Shown here: positions 5,788-6,780 of the stretch, in pieces | Layout of the letters: each line of letters begins with the position of its first letter | Numbering within the stretch: the first letter of the stretch is position 1 | From: Phycisphaerae bacterium | GTDB lineage: Bacteria > Planctomycetota > Phycisphaerae > JAJVII01 | Assembly (NCBI GenBank): GCA_028706835.1 | Contig: JAQTVL010000249.1 | Span: forward strand, 1 to 6,780 | DNA: 6,780 nucleotides | Reading direction: 5' to 3' | The notes under the pieces: generated by a model | Databases searched by the model: none | The model's input: only the letters and a program-made list of their open reading frames with translations | What the model was told of the DNA's origin: nothing | Position numbers and translations under genes: made by a program

Positions 5788-5883
5788 TGGATTCCAGTTT
5801 ATCCCACGCACGTAAGCCGTTGAAGGACAGATAGATGGACTGCCAGAACTGGAATCCATCGGTGGAGTGAAAGTGGATTCCAG
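5788..5883. repeat. Three copies of tggattccag, two direct and one inverted
   Basis: Copies are at 5788-5797 (+), 5849-5858 (inverted) and 5874-5883 (+). The first two extend to 12-bp inverted arms (5788-5799 and 5847-5858) with a 47-bp spacer. They lie 60 to 160 bp downstream of the metal ATPase gene and could be remnants of repeat ends or protein binding sites; nothing visible distinguishes these. Confidence 0.5.
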
Positions 5884-5946
5884 AATCACGGCGCGGGCGG
5901 TCATATCAGCGATACAGCGTGGTCTTGCGCATGCGCCCCGGCCCGG

Positions 5947-6780
5947 TCATTTCGCCGTGACCTCTTTGTGGCCCGGGACCCCGCTCGGCAAGCGGGTGCG
6001 GCGGAGGAGCAGGGAGTTGCTTACGACCGAGACGGAACTGGCGGCCATCGCGGCGGCGGCGATCATGGGGTCGAGGTGCCACAGGGCGGCCAGCGGGATG
6101 CCGACACTGTTGTAGATGAAGGCCCAGAACAGGTTCTGGCGGATCTTTCGCAACGTGGCACGCGACAACGCGACCGCCTTGGCGACGGCGATCAGGTCGC
6201 CGCCGATCAGCGTTACGCCGGCGGCCTCCATCGCGACTGCGGCGCCCGTGCCGATGGCGATGCCCAGGTCGGCGGCGGCCAGGGCCGGGGCGTCGTTGAT
6301 GCCGTCGCCGACCATGGCAACCTTGTGGCCGGCTTGCTGCAATTCGGCCACCTTGGCGGCCTTGTCGGCGGGGCTGATCTCGGCGAAGACGTTGGCCGGG
6401 TCGATGCCGACCTCGGCGGCGATGGCGCGGGCGGTTCGCTCGTTGTCGCCCGTGACGAGGTGAACGGACAGGCCCATTCGCTTGAACTGTGTAACCGCGC
6501 CGGCGGCGTCGGGTTTGACGGCGTCGGCCACCGCCAGCAGGCCCAGCAGAGCCTTGTCGGCAGCGACGAGCATCGCGGTCTTGCCGTGGGCTTCGAGTTC
6601 CTTCCGCTTGCTGGCGGCTGGCCCGATGTCGATTCCGGCGGCGAGCATCAGCTTGTCGCTGCCGACGCGGACCCGCCGGCCCTCGATGGTCGCCTCGACG
6701 CCCTGGCCGGTGACTGAGCGAAACTCGGTCGCCGCGGGCAGCGACAGTCTGCGTTCGTCGGCGGCGTCGACGATCGCCCG
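5947..6780 (-). CDS. copA: P1B-type heavy-metal (probably copper) translocating ATPase, C-terminal part
   Basis: The C-terminal 277 residues of a metal-exporting P-type ATPase of the inner membrane; the frame is open to the window end, so the metal-binding domain, the DKTGT phosphorylation site and the CPC helix lie outside. Numbered from the window edge, the fragment shows VTGQGVEA (23-30) and GKTAM (66-70) of the nucleotide-binding domain, VTGDNERTA (109-117), SPADKAAKV (136-144), MVGDGINDAPALA (156-168), then two transmembrane helices. NLFWAFIYNSVGIPLAA (216-232) carries the Tyr-Asn pair and MAASSVSVVSN (245-255) the Met-x-x-Ser-Ser pattern, both typical of Cu+ (P1B-1) pumps. GTGAAVAMEAAG (177-188) replaces the usual GTGTDVAxEAAD, a mild variation. 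It reads toward the intergenic hairpin and no regulator or chaperone gene follows within the window. Confidence 0.92.
   Translation of the reverse strand, partial: RAIVDAADERRLSLPAATEFRSVTGQGVEATIEGRRVRVGSDKLMLAAGIDIGPAASKRKELEAHGKTAMLVAADKALLGLLAVADAVKPDAAGAVTQFKRMGLSVHLVTGDNERTARAIAAEVGIDPANVFAEISPADKAAKVAELQQAGHKVAMVGDGINDAPALAAADLGIAIGTGAAVAMEAAGVTLIGGDLIAVAKAVALSRATLRKIRQNLFWAFIYNSVGIPLAALWHLDPMIAAAAMAASSVSVVSNSLLLRRTRLPSGVPGHKEVTAK

Larger units (their letters stand above)
5545..5946. other. Intergenic region without a convincing gene
   Basis: About 400 bp between the permease operon and the metal ATPase. It holds the operon promoter, a long hairpin (5684-5727) and three copies of tggattccag in mixed orientation (5788-5883). 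A minus-strand frame is open from 5904 but reads through the hairpin and shows no domain. No tRNA or other RNA gene is evident by eye. Confidence 0.6.

Noticed and set aside
5545..5904. N-terminal extension of the small membrane protein
   Set aside because: It passes through the long hairpin, the motif repeats and the promoter; a good ribosome site supports the start at 5544.
5968..6717. 249-codon plus-strand frame
   Set aside because: It lies opposite the metal ATPase, whose motifs are intact; the Gly/Asp-rich product has no domain.

Overview
The window is a GC-rich bacterial chromosomal segment with six CDSs that look functional, one degenerate-looking EPSP-synthase-like CDS, one small hypothetical membrane protein and several palindromic elements. 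The EPSP-synthase-like gene has side-chain patterns that I recognise from planctomycete AroA proteins, such as the VTGCGG and IPAPQRY blocks. With the high GC content and the phosphatase/DUF2231 content this suggests Planctomycetota, perhaps Phycisphaerae. That placement is inference from memory and no marker gene is present.

Left part, + strand: a membrane-anchored HAMP/PP2C (SpoIIE-type) phosphatase, cut by the window edge (1-1107), is followed 18 nt later by a four-helix DUF2231 membrane protein (1126-1662). The 3' end of the DUF2231 gene runs into a 165-bp palindromic element with 39-bp imperfect terminal inverted repeats (1640-1804). Just beyond it lies a good sigma70-type promoter (1837-1865), which drives peptide deformylase (def, GTG start at 1897). 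Six nt after def comes a 226-aa open frame matching only the first half of EPSP synthase, with the catalytic motifs eroded (2452-3132). A VapB-type antitoxin with no toxin partner follows (3145-3360).

Middle: a second, shorter copy of the palindromic element (about 3371-3456) separates vapB from a convergent minus-strand operon. It is flanked by a 25-bp direct repeat (24/25 identical) that duplicates the 3' end of the neighbouring permease gene. The operon has a clear promoter (5609-5581, minus strand), a 93-aa two-helix protein (5544-5263) and a fused two-domain ABC permease of the iron(III)/binding-protein-dependent type (5243-3462). No ATPase or substrate-binding protein gene lies next to it in the window.

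Right part: about 400 bp without a convincing gene (5545-5946) carries a long A6-loop hairpin and three copies of a 10-mer in mixed orientation. Then comes the C-terminal 277 residues of a P1B-type heavy-metal (probably copper) ATPase on the minus strand, running off the window.

The most unusual content is the palindromic element family. Its two copies share 65 of 74 positions in the common core, can fold into hairpins with mutually complementary loops, sit at gene 3' ends, supply the DUF2231 stop codon, and in one case are bracketed by a gene-tail duplication. The truncated, catalytically eroded AroA-like frame inside the def transcription unit is the second point of interest.
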